DNA from: an uncultured Bacteroidales bacterium
GTDB taxonomy: Bacteria > Bacteroidota > Bacteroidia > Bacteroidales > Bacteroidaceae
Length of the DNA: 32,360 bases
NCBI GenBank assembly: GCA_937916465.1
Contig: CALFTK010000023.1
Coordinates: 1-32,360, forward strand
Reading direction: 5' to 3'
Within the stretch, counting starts at the first letter, position 1. Every line of letters begins with the position of its first letter. The notes under the pieces were generated by a model. The model did no database searches. It saw nothing but the letters and a program-made list of their open reading frames with translations, and was not told the DNA's origin. A program made the position numbers and the translations under genes. This document shows, in pieces, positions 1-7,012 of the stretch.

Positions 1-398
1 TCACTTATAAAGTCTGTATCGTTTACTATTGACTCTTTAACATTTGCCTCAATTGTAGCTTGATCTGAAATATCTTTTAAACCTGAAATCTGGTCAACAT
101 TTACTAAAATATCTCGCTTTAATTGATAAGGAAATTCTACTTTGCTTATTGCATCTTCATTAGATACTATTAATTGCGGATCTAATTGATCTGCCTTTAC
201 TTTAACAGGATCACCTACTGGCGTAATTAAATTGTCACTTTGATTAATATAAGCAACATTACTTGGGAGATTCACTGCAGTTAATTTTATAGTTCCGGGT
301 AAACTTGTGTCTTCTGTTGTAATAGGTGTAAAATTTAATAGTGAAAGAATAAATGAAGATAGTAATATAATGGATATGACAATGAAAACAATAGATAT
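1..398 (-). pseudogene. Degenerate fragment of a membrane-anchored extracellular protein (runs off left edge)
   Basis: On the minus strand one frame stays open for about 132 codons from 398 down to the window edge, unusually long for DNA this AT-rich. Its translation begins with a hydrophobic stretch (FIVISIILLSSFILSLL) and continues into a polar, beta-rich-looking sequence with GTIKLTAVNLPSNVAYI and later KVEFPYQLKRDILVNVDQ, as expected for a membrane anchor followed by an extracellular domain. No ATG, GTG or TTG start lies before the hydrophobic segment and a stop codon sits directly upstream at 399-401. The next frame upstream (about 395-490) reads NPIKTLAFFDNHFKY and would join in frame if one base were added near 395-400, so a frameshift or decayed start is likely. 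I do not recognise the family. It could also be a real gene damaged by sequence error at a contig end. Confidence 0.42.
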
Positions 399-629
399 TT
401 AAAATGGTTATCAAAAAATGCCAAAGTTTTTATAGGATTTGATATCTTATTAATATTGATATCAGTTATTGGATATTTATTAATAAATAATCAAGAATTA
501 CTTTCAATTTTATTATCATGTTGAATTTCATTTATATTGATTTTTTTTATATAATTAGGTAAGATAAGATTTCTCTATGAAGTAAAAGGGAATTTATTGT
601 AAGGAGGTTTTTTAAATGTGTTTTTTATT
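399..629. other. AT-rich non-coding stretch
   Basis: Very AT-rich DNA (12 G/C of 60 in each of the lines 361-420 and 421-480). A short plus-strand frame at 405-524 reads like a transmembrane helix (VFIGFDILLILISVIGYLL) but has no start codon and is antisense to the degenerate fragment. A textbook Shine-Dalgarno AAGGAGG occurs at 601-607, with ATG at 616 opening a 10-codon frame ending at 648. Such a strong site is unusual for Bacteroidales, and the frame overlaps the likely promoter of the next operon, so I do not call a gene here. Confidence 0.4.
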
Positions 630-637
630 TATATTTG
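630..637 (+). promoter_or_regulatory. -7 promoter element of the toxin-antitoxin operon
   Basis: TATATTTG matches the Bacteroidetes -7 consensus TAnnTTTG exactly. It lies 26 bases before the antitoxin ATG, which would give a leader of about 20 bases. No clear -33 TTTG is seen at the usual distance. Confidence 0.5.
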
Positions 638-663
638 TGGCCAAATAATTAAATAATAATGAT

Positions 664-966
664 ATGGCACAAGTATCTATGACGGTTAGAATGGATTACG
701 AACTTAAACAGGCGTTTGATGCTTTATGTACTCAATTTGGAATGAGTGCAAATACCGCTATGAATGTCTTTGCAAAGGCTGTTGTACAGCGTCGTAGAAT
801 ACCATTCGAAATAAAAGCTAATGATGACACAGTAACCATAAGTAAAGGTTTGGAAGCTTTTCGTGAAATAAGAAAAATGGCAGAAAGTGGTCAACTGCCA
901 GATTTGACTTTAGATGAAATCAATGAAGAAATCAGATTAATTCGTTCGGAAAAAAACAGACAATGA
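664..966 (+). CDS. RelB/DinJ-family antitoxin
   Basis: A 100-residue protein. The N-terminal part (VSMTVRMDYELKQAFDALC, then FGMSANTAMNVFAKAVV) is the short beta strand followed by two helices of a ribbon-helix-helix DNA-binding domain of the RelB/DinJ type. The C-terminal part after about residue 50 is charged and probably binds the toxin. By family knowledge it would neutralise the toxin and repress its own operon as a dimer. It is followed by the PIN toxin with a 4-base ATGA overlap (963-966), the usual translational coupling of toxin-antitoxin pairs. RelB/DinJ antitoxins usually pair with RelE/YafQ toxins, so the PIN partner makes this a mixed pair. The start at 664 fits the family N-terminus and the promoter at 630. 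Confidence 0.88.
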   Translation: MAQVSMTVRMDYELKQAFDALCTQFGMSANTAMNVFAKAVVQRRRIPFEIKANDDTVTISKGLEAFREIRKMAESGQLPDLTLDEINEEIRLIRSEKNRQ

Positions 967-1376
967 TATACGCAGTAATCGATACCAATGTGATAGTATC
1001 AGCTTTGCTATCACATACACACAATTCATCTACAGTAAAAATAATGGAGGCTATTTTCAATGGAATGATATGTCCATTGTATAATAGTGAAATTATTAAC
1101 GAGTATGCGGATGTTCTAACTCGTCCAAAGTTTAGAATACCTTCTCATAGTGTAGGGGAAATAATAAATCTAATTGAAAAATTAGGTATTGAATCAGATA
1201 GAGTTCATACTGATGAGATAATTAAGGATTTGGATGATGTTGTATTCTACGAGGTAACTTTATCTAAAGAAGGCGCACTTTTAGTAACAGGTAATATAAA
1301 ACATTTTCCTAGAAATTCAATCGTTGTAACACCTGCAGAAATGATTCGGATTTTAGAAATTAACTGCACCAAATAG
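963..1376 (+). CDS. PIN-domain toxin (putative ribonuclease)
   Basis: A 137-residue PIN-domain protein of the 'putative toxin-antitoxin toxin, PIN family' group. Visible signature residues are Asp7 in VIDTNVIVSALL, Glu47 in EIINEYADVL, the acidic cluster at 89-92 (DLDDVVFYE) and VTGNIKHF near 108-115. In this group the last PIN acidic position is commonly Asn within TGNxKHF, as here. PIN toxins are Mg-dependent ribonucleases that cut tRNA, rRNA or mRNA and stop growth when not held by the antitoxin. The length is normal, so the toxin appears intact. Its start overlaps the stop of the RelB/DinJ-type gene. The RNA target cannot be read from the sequence. Confidence 0.9.
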   Translation: MIYAVIDTNVIVSALLSHTHNSSTVKIMEAIFNGMICPLYNSEIINEYADVLTRPKFRIPSHSVGEIINLIEKLGIESDRVHTDEIIKDLDDVVFYEVTLSKEGALLVTGNIKHFPRNSIVVTPAEMIRILEINCTK

Positions 1377-1701
1377 TATAGGAAGTGCAAATGTAAGTTG
1401 AATTCAATTATAAAAATATGATTGTTGTATTGTTTTAAAGCTTGAATAATATCTTGTTGATTGATATTGATAGAAAACAAACATAATGCTGTTTGTATCT
1501 TATTGATTTGCAGTGTTGTATGTTGTTTATTTGATAGAATGTTTTTGCTGAATAATTCTTTTTAATTATTATTTGTCTATATCTTTGAAATAAATTTCCA
1601 AGATACTTGCGCTCGCTGTGAAAAATATTGAAACAAGTTTCATAATTTCTCGCTCGCTTAACCGTATCTTTGAGATAAATCAAACTAAATTATAATGCAT
1701 T
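1377..1701. other. Intergenic region with repeated promoter-like blocks
   Basis: No gene is seen in this 325-base gap. Its right half holds an imperfect 16-base direct repeat, TATCTTTGAAATAAAT at 1582-1597 and TATCTTTGAGATAAAT at 1665-1680, one mismatch apart, both beginning with a TAnnTTTG element. Between them are AAGATAC at 1602-1608 (inverse of GTATCTT at 1664-1670) and two CGCTCGCT blocks (about 1612-1619 and 1650-1657). Small antisense reading frames here show no family resemblance and are taken as chance. Confidence 0.5.
1665..1672 (+). promoter_or_regulatory. -7 promoter element for the surface-protein gene
   Basis: TATCTTTG fits TAnnTTTG and lies 30 bases before the ATG at 1702, leaving a leader of about 23 bases. 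The upstream copy at 1582-1589 could be a second promoter. Confidence 0.5.
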
Positions 1702-3072
1702 ATGAGAAAGGTTTTATTATTGATGTTGTTGATTGTGCTTAGCATAAATGCACAAAATGATTTATCAGCTCAGAATGGCGATAAAATTGCAGTGATAGGT
1801 AATGTCATATCTTTTGAACATTTAACCGAACCTGACAAGATACCTACAACAGGTTCTACTTCCGGTACATTTAATATCTCTTATGTTGTTCGTGTGAACT
1901 TAAACGTTAAAGCAGTTGCATACGGAGAATATAGCGGCGAAACAATTACTTTTGATTGTAAGGTAGTATTTAATGACGATAAGTTCCTTAAATACGACAA
2001 TATGCTTTGTTTCCTTGAAAAAGGTGAAAATGGAGATTATTTTATGAGCCACATTCTGCATAACTGTTATGATGTTTACGAAGATAAAAATGAGGGTTGG
2101 GTAGCTGCTGCTTTTTCCGGTGAATGGTTCTTACGTGATACATATAACACCTACAAAAGACCCTTAACATTATATCCAGGTCAGGGCATAGATTCTGAAT
2201 ACTTAAAAATGTATGCAGATGTATACTTAATTTCAAACAGGGAGGTCTCTCCGTCTGTTTTAGAGGAGGCCTACCAGTTTACTGATGGCAAGGCCATTCC
2301 TAAATATGGTTATCCTGTATCATATCTCGTAGATTACCATATCAACAATTCGCAGGTCAAAACAAACACTGCCGATAATAGTGCAGTGGCTACTCCAAGG
2401 ATGGTAGATTTAGGATTATCTGTTAAATGGGCCGATTGTAACTTAGGTGCTACTAGACCGGAAGAGTTTGGCAGATACTATGCTTGGGGTGAAACCGAAC
2501 AAAAGTCCACATATATTCCAGAAAACTACAAATGGTGTAATATGCAAAGCAACATATTGACAAAGTATGTTATAGAAGAGGTTGAAGCACCGGTATATAA
2601 AGAGATAAAAGAGGCTAACGGATTGATAGTTGGAGAAATATTGTTATATGACCCTTTTTTGCCTACAAAAGGGACTATTGATGGCAAGACAGAATTGGAA
2701 CCATCCGATGATGCTGCTACTGCTTATTTAGGTAATGGATGGCGTACCCCAACTAAAGCAGAGATACAGGAACTTTATGATAATTGCGAATGGACTTTAA
2801 TAGAACAGAATGGTGTAAGAGGATATAAGGCAACAAGTAAGATAAATGGTAAAAGCATATTCTTGCCATTTGCCGGTTCGTGGTCAATGTTTGGTTACGG
2901 AGGTACAGACAAAAATAGTTCTATGGAAGCTATTTATATGTCATCTTCATTAGATGAGAACCATATAGATGCCTCAGTAGCTATCTATTTACGTGAAGTA
3001 AATAATATTTTTATTAAAGCAAGCACTAGAAGTGATGGAATTCCTATCCGTCCTGTTTATGATCCTAAGTAA
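1702..3072 (+). CDS. Exported protein with a Bacteroidetes FISUMP-like surface domain
   Basis: A 456-residue protein with an N-terminal signal peptide (MRKVLLLMLLIVLSINA), so it is exported; no lipobox cysteine is seen. Residues about 25-215 form a domain I do not recognise. The C-terminal half from about residue 230 carries the recurring Bacteroidetes surface motif (MVDLGLSVKWADCNLGA, then FGRYYAWGE), followed by GWRTPTKAEIQELYDNCEW and a LPFAGSW segment ending in a final RPV. This pattern belongs to the family often annotated as FISUMP-like or DUF1566-like, found repeatedly in Bacteroidetes outer-surface proteins and probably related to C-type-lectin-like folds (inference). The substrate is unknown. 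It appears to be transcribed alone, with its own promoter and a strong terminator after it. Confidence 0.75.
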   Translation: MRKVLLLMLLIVLSINAQNDLSAQNGDKIAVIGNVISFEHLTEPDKIPTTGSTSGTFNISYVVRVNLNVKAVAYGEYSGETITFDCKVVFNDDKFLKYDNMLCFLEKGENGDYFMSHILHNCYDVYEDKNEGWVAAAFSGEWFLRDTYNTYKRPLTLYPGQGIDSEYLKMYADVYLISNREVSPSVLEEAYQFTDGKAIPKYGYPVSYLVDYHINNSQVKTNTADNSAVATPRMVDLGLSVKWADCNLGATRPEEFGRYYAWGETEQKSTYIPENYKWCNMQSNILTKYVIEEVEAPVYKEIKEANGLIVGEILLYDPFLPTKGTIDGKTELEPSDDAATAYLGNGWRTPTKAEIQELYDNCEWTLIEQNGVRGYKATSKINGKSIFLPFAGSWSMFGYGGTDKNSSMEAIYMSSSLDENHIDASVAIYLREVNNIFIKASTRSDGIPIRPVYDPK

Positions 3073-3120
3073 ATAAGCATTGTCGTGATGACAATATATA
3101 CAAATTTATGGTTATTGATG

Positions 3121-3160
3121 ACTGTTGGAGGGGTGTTCTGCTTCTCCAACAGTTGTTTTT
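3121..3160 (+). terminator. Rho-independent terminator
   Basis: ACTGTTGGAG (3121-3130) and CTCCAACAGT (3144-3153) form a perfect 10-base stem with a 13-base loop, followed by TGTTTTT. It ends the surface-protein transcript. Confidence 0.85.
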
Positions 3161-3248
3161 GAACAAAATTATACAAGATTGGTGCTTCTGATGCAAAATG
3201 CAACATTTTTGCAACGTAAAATATGCCTATTGGGCCTACAACTTATTG

Positions 3249-3256
3249 TAATTTTG
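3249..3256 (+). promoter_or_regulatory. -7 promoter element for the membrane HTH gene
   Basis: TAATTTTG matches TAnnTTTG and lies 27 bases before the ATG at 3276, leaving a leader of about 13-20 bases. Confidence 0.55.
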
Positions 3257-3275
3257 CAAAAAAAATAAAAGAATT

Positions 3276-4067
3276 ATGAATGATGTAGGTAGAAAAATTT
3301 TAATAGTGTTGTTTGGGGTTACTTTTTGGGTGCTGGCAATAGCTACAGTGATGTTCTATACAAAGAATCCTTTTGAACTTAATGGTGAGGATACAAATTT
3401 TGGGGCATGGGGAATGTTACTTTATACCACAGCAAAAGTCCAAAACTATATACTGGATTCCAGTGGGAAAGGAAGAATACGTTTTACCTATTTCTGGCTT
3501 CGAATAGAGAATTGCCCACCATTTTATAAATATATGGAGATTTCCGGTGATGCCGCAATAACATTGTCACTTATCTATGCATTTGTAAGATATGGATTGA
3601 TTGCAAATCCAAGCAACTTAAATATCTGTATAACAATAGCTCTCGCTATCTTTTTTATTGCTATTCTGCTTACTTTAGTAGGTATGAAGCATTATGGTAG
3701 AAACCCTTTTTTACCGGAACAATTGGAATCATTTCAACCTATGATAAGTGATTTTAAGAAGAGTGATGCCTATAAGGAAGTTCTCTCTGTGGTAGAACAG
3801 ATAGGTGATGATTTTACAGCTACCGAAATAGAAAGCTTGAAATCCGATATGCGAAAGCAGATGTTATCAATCTGCACTTTTTTTAAGGAAAATGCTCCGT
3901 CACTGAGTAAAGATGATATAGATTACTGTCTGTTTGCTCTGTTGGGATTAAAACAGGTGGAGATGCTGAAGTTCTTTAATGTTTCTTATTCCACATTGCG
4001 TAGCAGAAAGAATAGAATTAAAGAGAAGATGAACGAAGAACTCTATAAAATCATCTTCCAGGAATAA
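3276..4067 (+). CDS. Membrane-anchored protein with C-terminal helix-turn-helix
   Basis: A 263-residue protein. One hydrophobic helix at about 9-27 (ILIVLFGVTFWVLAIATVMF) is followed by a ~60-residue probably external loop, then one or two more helices at about 90-135 (ending ALAIFFIAILLTLVGM). The C-terminal cytoplasmic part ends with LLGLKQVEMLKFFNVSYSTLRSRKNRIKEKM, which reads as a helix-turn-helix of the sigma-region-4/LuxR-like kind common at the C-terminus of Bacteroidetes membrane regulators. I infer a one-component membrane transcription regulator, but no named family is certain. It has its own promoter and stops 2 bases before the stop of the convergent uvrA, with no room for a separate terminator. 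Confidence 0.6.
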   Translation: MNDVGRKILIVLFGVTFWVLAIATVMFYTKNPFELNGEDTNFGAWGMLLYTTAKVQNYILDSSGKGRIRFTYFWLRIENCPPFYKYMEISGDAAITLSLIYAFVRYGLIANPSNLNICITIALAIFFIAILLTLVGMKHYGRNPFLPEQLESFQPMISDFKKSDAYKEVLSVVEQIGDDFTATEIESLKSDMRKQMLSICTFFKENAPSLSKDDIDYCLFALLGLKQVEMLKFFNVSYSTLRSRKNRIKEKMNEELYKIIFQE

Positions 4068-4069
4068 CT

Positions 4070-6895
4070 CTATTCAAAATAGCGTTTTAAGTAGTGTCCG
4101 GTGTATGAATCCGGGCACTCTGAAATCTCTTTTGGTGTTCCGGTGGCAATAATGGTACCACCCTTGTCGCCACCTTCGGGACCCAAATCTATAATGTAAT
4201 CGGCACACTTTATTACATCCATATTGTGCTCAATTATTATAATGGTGTGTCCGCGCTCTATAAGTGCGTTGAAAGATTCCAACAGTTTTTTTATGTCGTG
4301 GAAGTGTAGTCCGGTAGTGGGTTCATCAAATATAAAGATGGTTGGATCGCTCTTCTCCAAACTTAGGTAGTATGCCAATTTTACGCGCTGACTTTCACCG
4401 CCTGACAGGGTAGAAGATGATTGCCCTAACTTAACATAACCCAAACCAACCTGTTTAAGTGCATTCAGTTTCTTTACAATCTTCTTTTCTGTAGGATTGT
4501 TGCCACTAAAGAATTCTGTTGCTTGATTTACAGTCATATTTAGAACGTCCCAAATGTTCTTGTCTTTATATGTAACCTCTAAAACATCGCTTTTAAAACG
4601 TTTGCCATGACAGCTTTCACACTCCAATTGTAAATCGGACATAAACTGCATAGAGATACTTATGGTTCCTTCGCCTTTACACTCTTCGCAGCGGCCTCCC
4701 TCTGAATTGAATGAAAAGTGTCCGGCTTTGAATCCCATCTGTTTGGAAAGAGTCTGGTCTGCAAATAGTTTCCTTATGTCGTCGTATGCTTTAATGTAAG
4801 ATACCGGATTGGAACGCGAAGATCTTCCTATGGGGTTCTGATCTACAAACTCTACTCCTTTTACCATATTCAAATCGCCCTCTACAGATAGGCATTCACC
4901 GGGGTGTTCGCTGGTTTCACTGTAGATGTTCTTCAGGTGCAGATATAGTATCTCCCTGACAAGTGTACTTTTACCTGAACCGCTTACTCCGGTTACTACT
5001 GTCATTACATTCAGAGGGAATTTTACATCTATTCCCTTCAGGTTGTTTTGACGCGCCCCTTTTACCTGGATTGAGTTGTTCCAATATCGGGGTGAATAGG
5101 GTAGTGGAATGGTCTCTTTGCCTGTCAGGTACTTTATGGTGTAGCTGTCTGAATTGCTGTCCAGATTGTTTATATCGCCTTGATAGACTATGTTTCCACC
5201 GCCACGACCGGCTTCCGGACCTACGTCTATTATGTAGTCGGCTGCACGAATTATCTCTTCGTCGTGTTCTACTACTATTACGGTGTTGCCTATATCTTTA
5301 AGCTCTTTAAGTACCTTAATAAGTCTGTCTGTATCGCGGCTGTGCAGTCCTATGCTGGGTTCGTCAAGTACATACAATGAACCTACCAGGCTGCTGCCAA
5401 GCGATGTTACCAAACTTATGCGCTGGCTTTCTCCACCCGATAGTGTGTTGCTGGCTCTGTTCAGTGTCAGATATTCCAGGCCTACATTGGTCATAAATGT
5501 CAGACGGCGGTCTATCTCTTTAAGAATTCTCTTTGCTGTCTGATATTCGTGTTCCTGCAGTTCTAAATTGGAGAAAAAATCCTTTAGTTTGCCTATTGGC
5601 ATTTCTATTAATTCTGTAATAGATTTTCCTCCCACTTTTACGTATGTTGCCTCTTTACGCAATCTTGTACCATGACATTCCGGACAGGTGGTTTTGCCTC
5701 TGTATCGTGCCAGCATAACTCTGTACTGTATCTTGTACTGGTTGCGTTCTACCATACGGAAGAAGTTGTCTATGCTACATTCCCAGTCGTCTTCCGACAG
5801 TGGTTTGCCTGTTCCGTGCCACAGATAATCTTTCTCTTGTTCTGTCAGTTCGTAGTATGGTTTGAAGATAGGGAAATCTACCTGCGAAGCCTGCATAATG
5901 AATGCATCTTTCCATTCGCCCATCTTTTCCCCACGCCAACATACCACTGCACCATCATAAATACTGAGTGAACGGTTGGGGATAACCAATGATTCATCTA
6001 TTCCTATTATTCTACCATAGCCTTCGCATTTAGGGCAGGCACCTATAGGAGAATTGAATGAAAACAGTTGTTCTGTAGGCTCTTCAAACTTTAGTCCGTC
6101 TGCTTCAAAGCGGTTGTTGAACTCTGCAAGTGTAGTCTGTTCTGTATCATAAAAACGTAGCAGACAGCAACCATCACCCTCATAGAATGCGGTGTCGGCA
6201 GAATCGCTCAATCGGCTTATGCTCTCCTGAGTGTGGTCTGTGGATAGGCGGTCTATCAATATATATGCTTGATGTATGTTCTTTTCTATATCGGATAGTT
6301 TGGCATCATTCTCTATGATGTCTTCTATGCGAATAATCTCTGCATTATAGTCTATACGTGTATAGCCCTGCTGAAGTTGAGATTGCAATAGCTCTTTTAT
6401 GCTGCTTTTACCACGCATAATCAGTGGGGCAAGAACAGTGTATCGGGTACGTTCCGGATGGCTCAGCATAGATTGCACTACATCTTCTGTGTAATGTCTT
6501 TTTACTAATTCACCGCTTATGGGCGATACTGTCTTGCCTATTCTGGAAAAGAGCAGTTTAAGATATTCGTAAATCTCTGTCTGTGTGCCCACAGTGGAAC
6601 GTGGATTCCTGTTTGCGGTATGCTGTTCTATGGCAATGGTTGGTGGTAAACCCAAAATATAGTCACATTCGGGCTTTTTCATTCTGCCCAAAAACTGGCG
6701 TGCGTAAGACGATAACGATTCTACATATCTGCGTTGTCCTTCGGCATACAGAGTATCGAAAGCTAATGAAGATTTGCCGGAACCGGACAATCCTGTAATA
6801 ACTATGAATTTATCTCTTGGAATCTCCAGAGATATGTTATTCAGGTTGTTAACCCTCACTTTATGTAGTAATATGTTATCTGTTTCCTTTGCCAT
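4070..6895 (-). CDS. uvrA: UvrABC excinuclease subunit A
   Basis: UvrA recognises DNA damage with UvrB in nucleotide excision repair. The protein has two ABC ATPase halves: a first Walker A ITGLSGSGKSSLAFDT and signature NTLSGGESQRI, and a second Walker A VTGVSGSGKSTLVRE with signature STLSGGESQRVKLA and DEPTTGLHFHDI. Zinc-binding CxxC pairs are visible (CPKCEGYG, CPECHGTR, CEECKGEG and CESCHGKR). I place the start at 6895 (MAKETDN), giving 941 residues, normal for the family. The ATG 30 bases further upstream lies inside or before the -7 element at 6923-6930 and so cannot be in the message. The gene is transcribed alone, divergent from purL and convergent with the membrane HTH gene. Confidence 0.96.
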   Translation of the reverse strand: MAKETDNILLHKVRVNNLNNISLEIPRDKFIVITGLSGSGKSSLAFDTLYAEGQRRYVESLSSYARQFLGRMKKPECDYILGLPPTIAIEQHTANRNPRSTVGTQTEIYEYLKLLFSRIGKTVSPISGELVKRHYTEDVVQSMLSHPERTRYTVLAPLIMRGKSSIKELLQSQLQQGYTRIDYNAEIIRIEDIIENDAKLSDIEKNIHQAYILIDRLSTDHTQESISRLSDSADTAFYEGDGCCLLRFYDTEQTTLAEFNNRFEADGLKFEEPTEQLFSFNSPIGACPKCEGYGRIIGIDESLVIPNRSLSIYDGAVVCWRGEKMGEWKDAFIMQASQVDFPIFKPYYELTEQEKDYLWHGTGKPLSEDDWECSIDNFFRMVERNQYKIQYRVMLARYRGKTTCPECHGTRLRKEATYVKVGGKSITELIEMPIGKLKDFFSNLELQEHEYQTAKRILKEIDRRLTFMTNVGLEYLTLNRASNTLSGGESQRISLVTSLGSSLVGSLYVLDEPSIGLHSRDTDRLIKVLKELKDIGNTVIVVEHDEEIIRAADYIIDVGPEAGRGGGNIVYQGDINNLDSNSDSYTIKYLTGKETIPLPYSPRYWNNSIQVKGARQNNLKGIDVKFPLNVMTVVTGVSGSGKSTLVREILYLHLKNIYSETSEHPGECLSVEGDLNMVKGVEFVDQNPIGRSSRSNPVSYIKAYDDIRKLFADQTLSKQMGFKAGHFSFNSEGGRCEECKGEGTISISMQFMSDLQLECESCHGKRFKSDVLEVTYKDKNIWDVLNMTVNQATEFFSGNNPTEKKIVKKLNALKQVGLGYVKLGQSSSTLSGGESQRVKLAYYLSLEKSDPTIFIFDEPTTGLHFHDIKKLLESFNALIERGHTIIIIEHNMDVIKCADYIIDLGPEGGDKGGTIIATGTPKEISECPDSYTGHYLKRYFE

Positions 6896-6922
6896 ATTCA
6901 AATTATTCCGCCTATTTATGCA

Positions 6923-6930
6923 CAAAGGTA
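6923..6930 (-). promoter_or_regulatory. -7 promoter element of uvrA
   Basis: On the minus strand this reads TACCTTTG, a match to TAnnTTTG, 28 bases before the ATG at 6895. It decides the uvrA start. Confidence 0.6.
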
Positions 6931-6973
6931 CGGATTTTTATGCTTTCCTTTTCATTACGTTAGAATAATTGGT

Positions 6974-6981
6974 TAATTTTG
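6974..6981 (+). promoter_or_regulatory. -7 promoter element of purL
   Basis: TAATTTTG matches TAnnTTTG, 31 bases before the purL ATG. The uvrA and purL promoters are back to back about 45 bases apart. No PurR-like operator or purine riboswitch is recognisable in the 117-base gap. Confidence 0.55.
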
Positions 6982-7012
6982 CATTGAATTTTGAACATTC
7001 CAATTTATAGAT

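Noticed and set aside
405..524. Plus-strand frame reading like a transmembrane helix (VFIGFDILLILISVIGYLL)
   Set aside because: No start codon, antisense to the longer minus-strand frame, and AT-rich DNA readily spells hydrophobic residues.
616..648. Ten-codon frame after a perfect Shine-Dalgarno
   Set aside because: It overlaps the TATATTTG promoter of the toxin-antitoxin operon, so it would mostly lie upstream of the transcript start.
6896..6925. Upstream ATG adding 10 residues to UvrA
   Set aside because: It lies in the -7 element; the MAKETDN start gives the normal family length.
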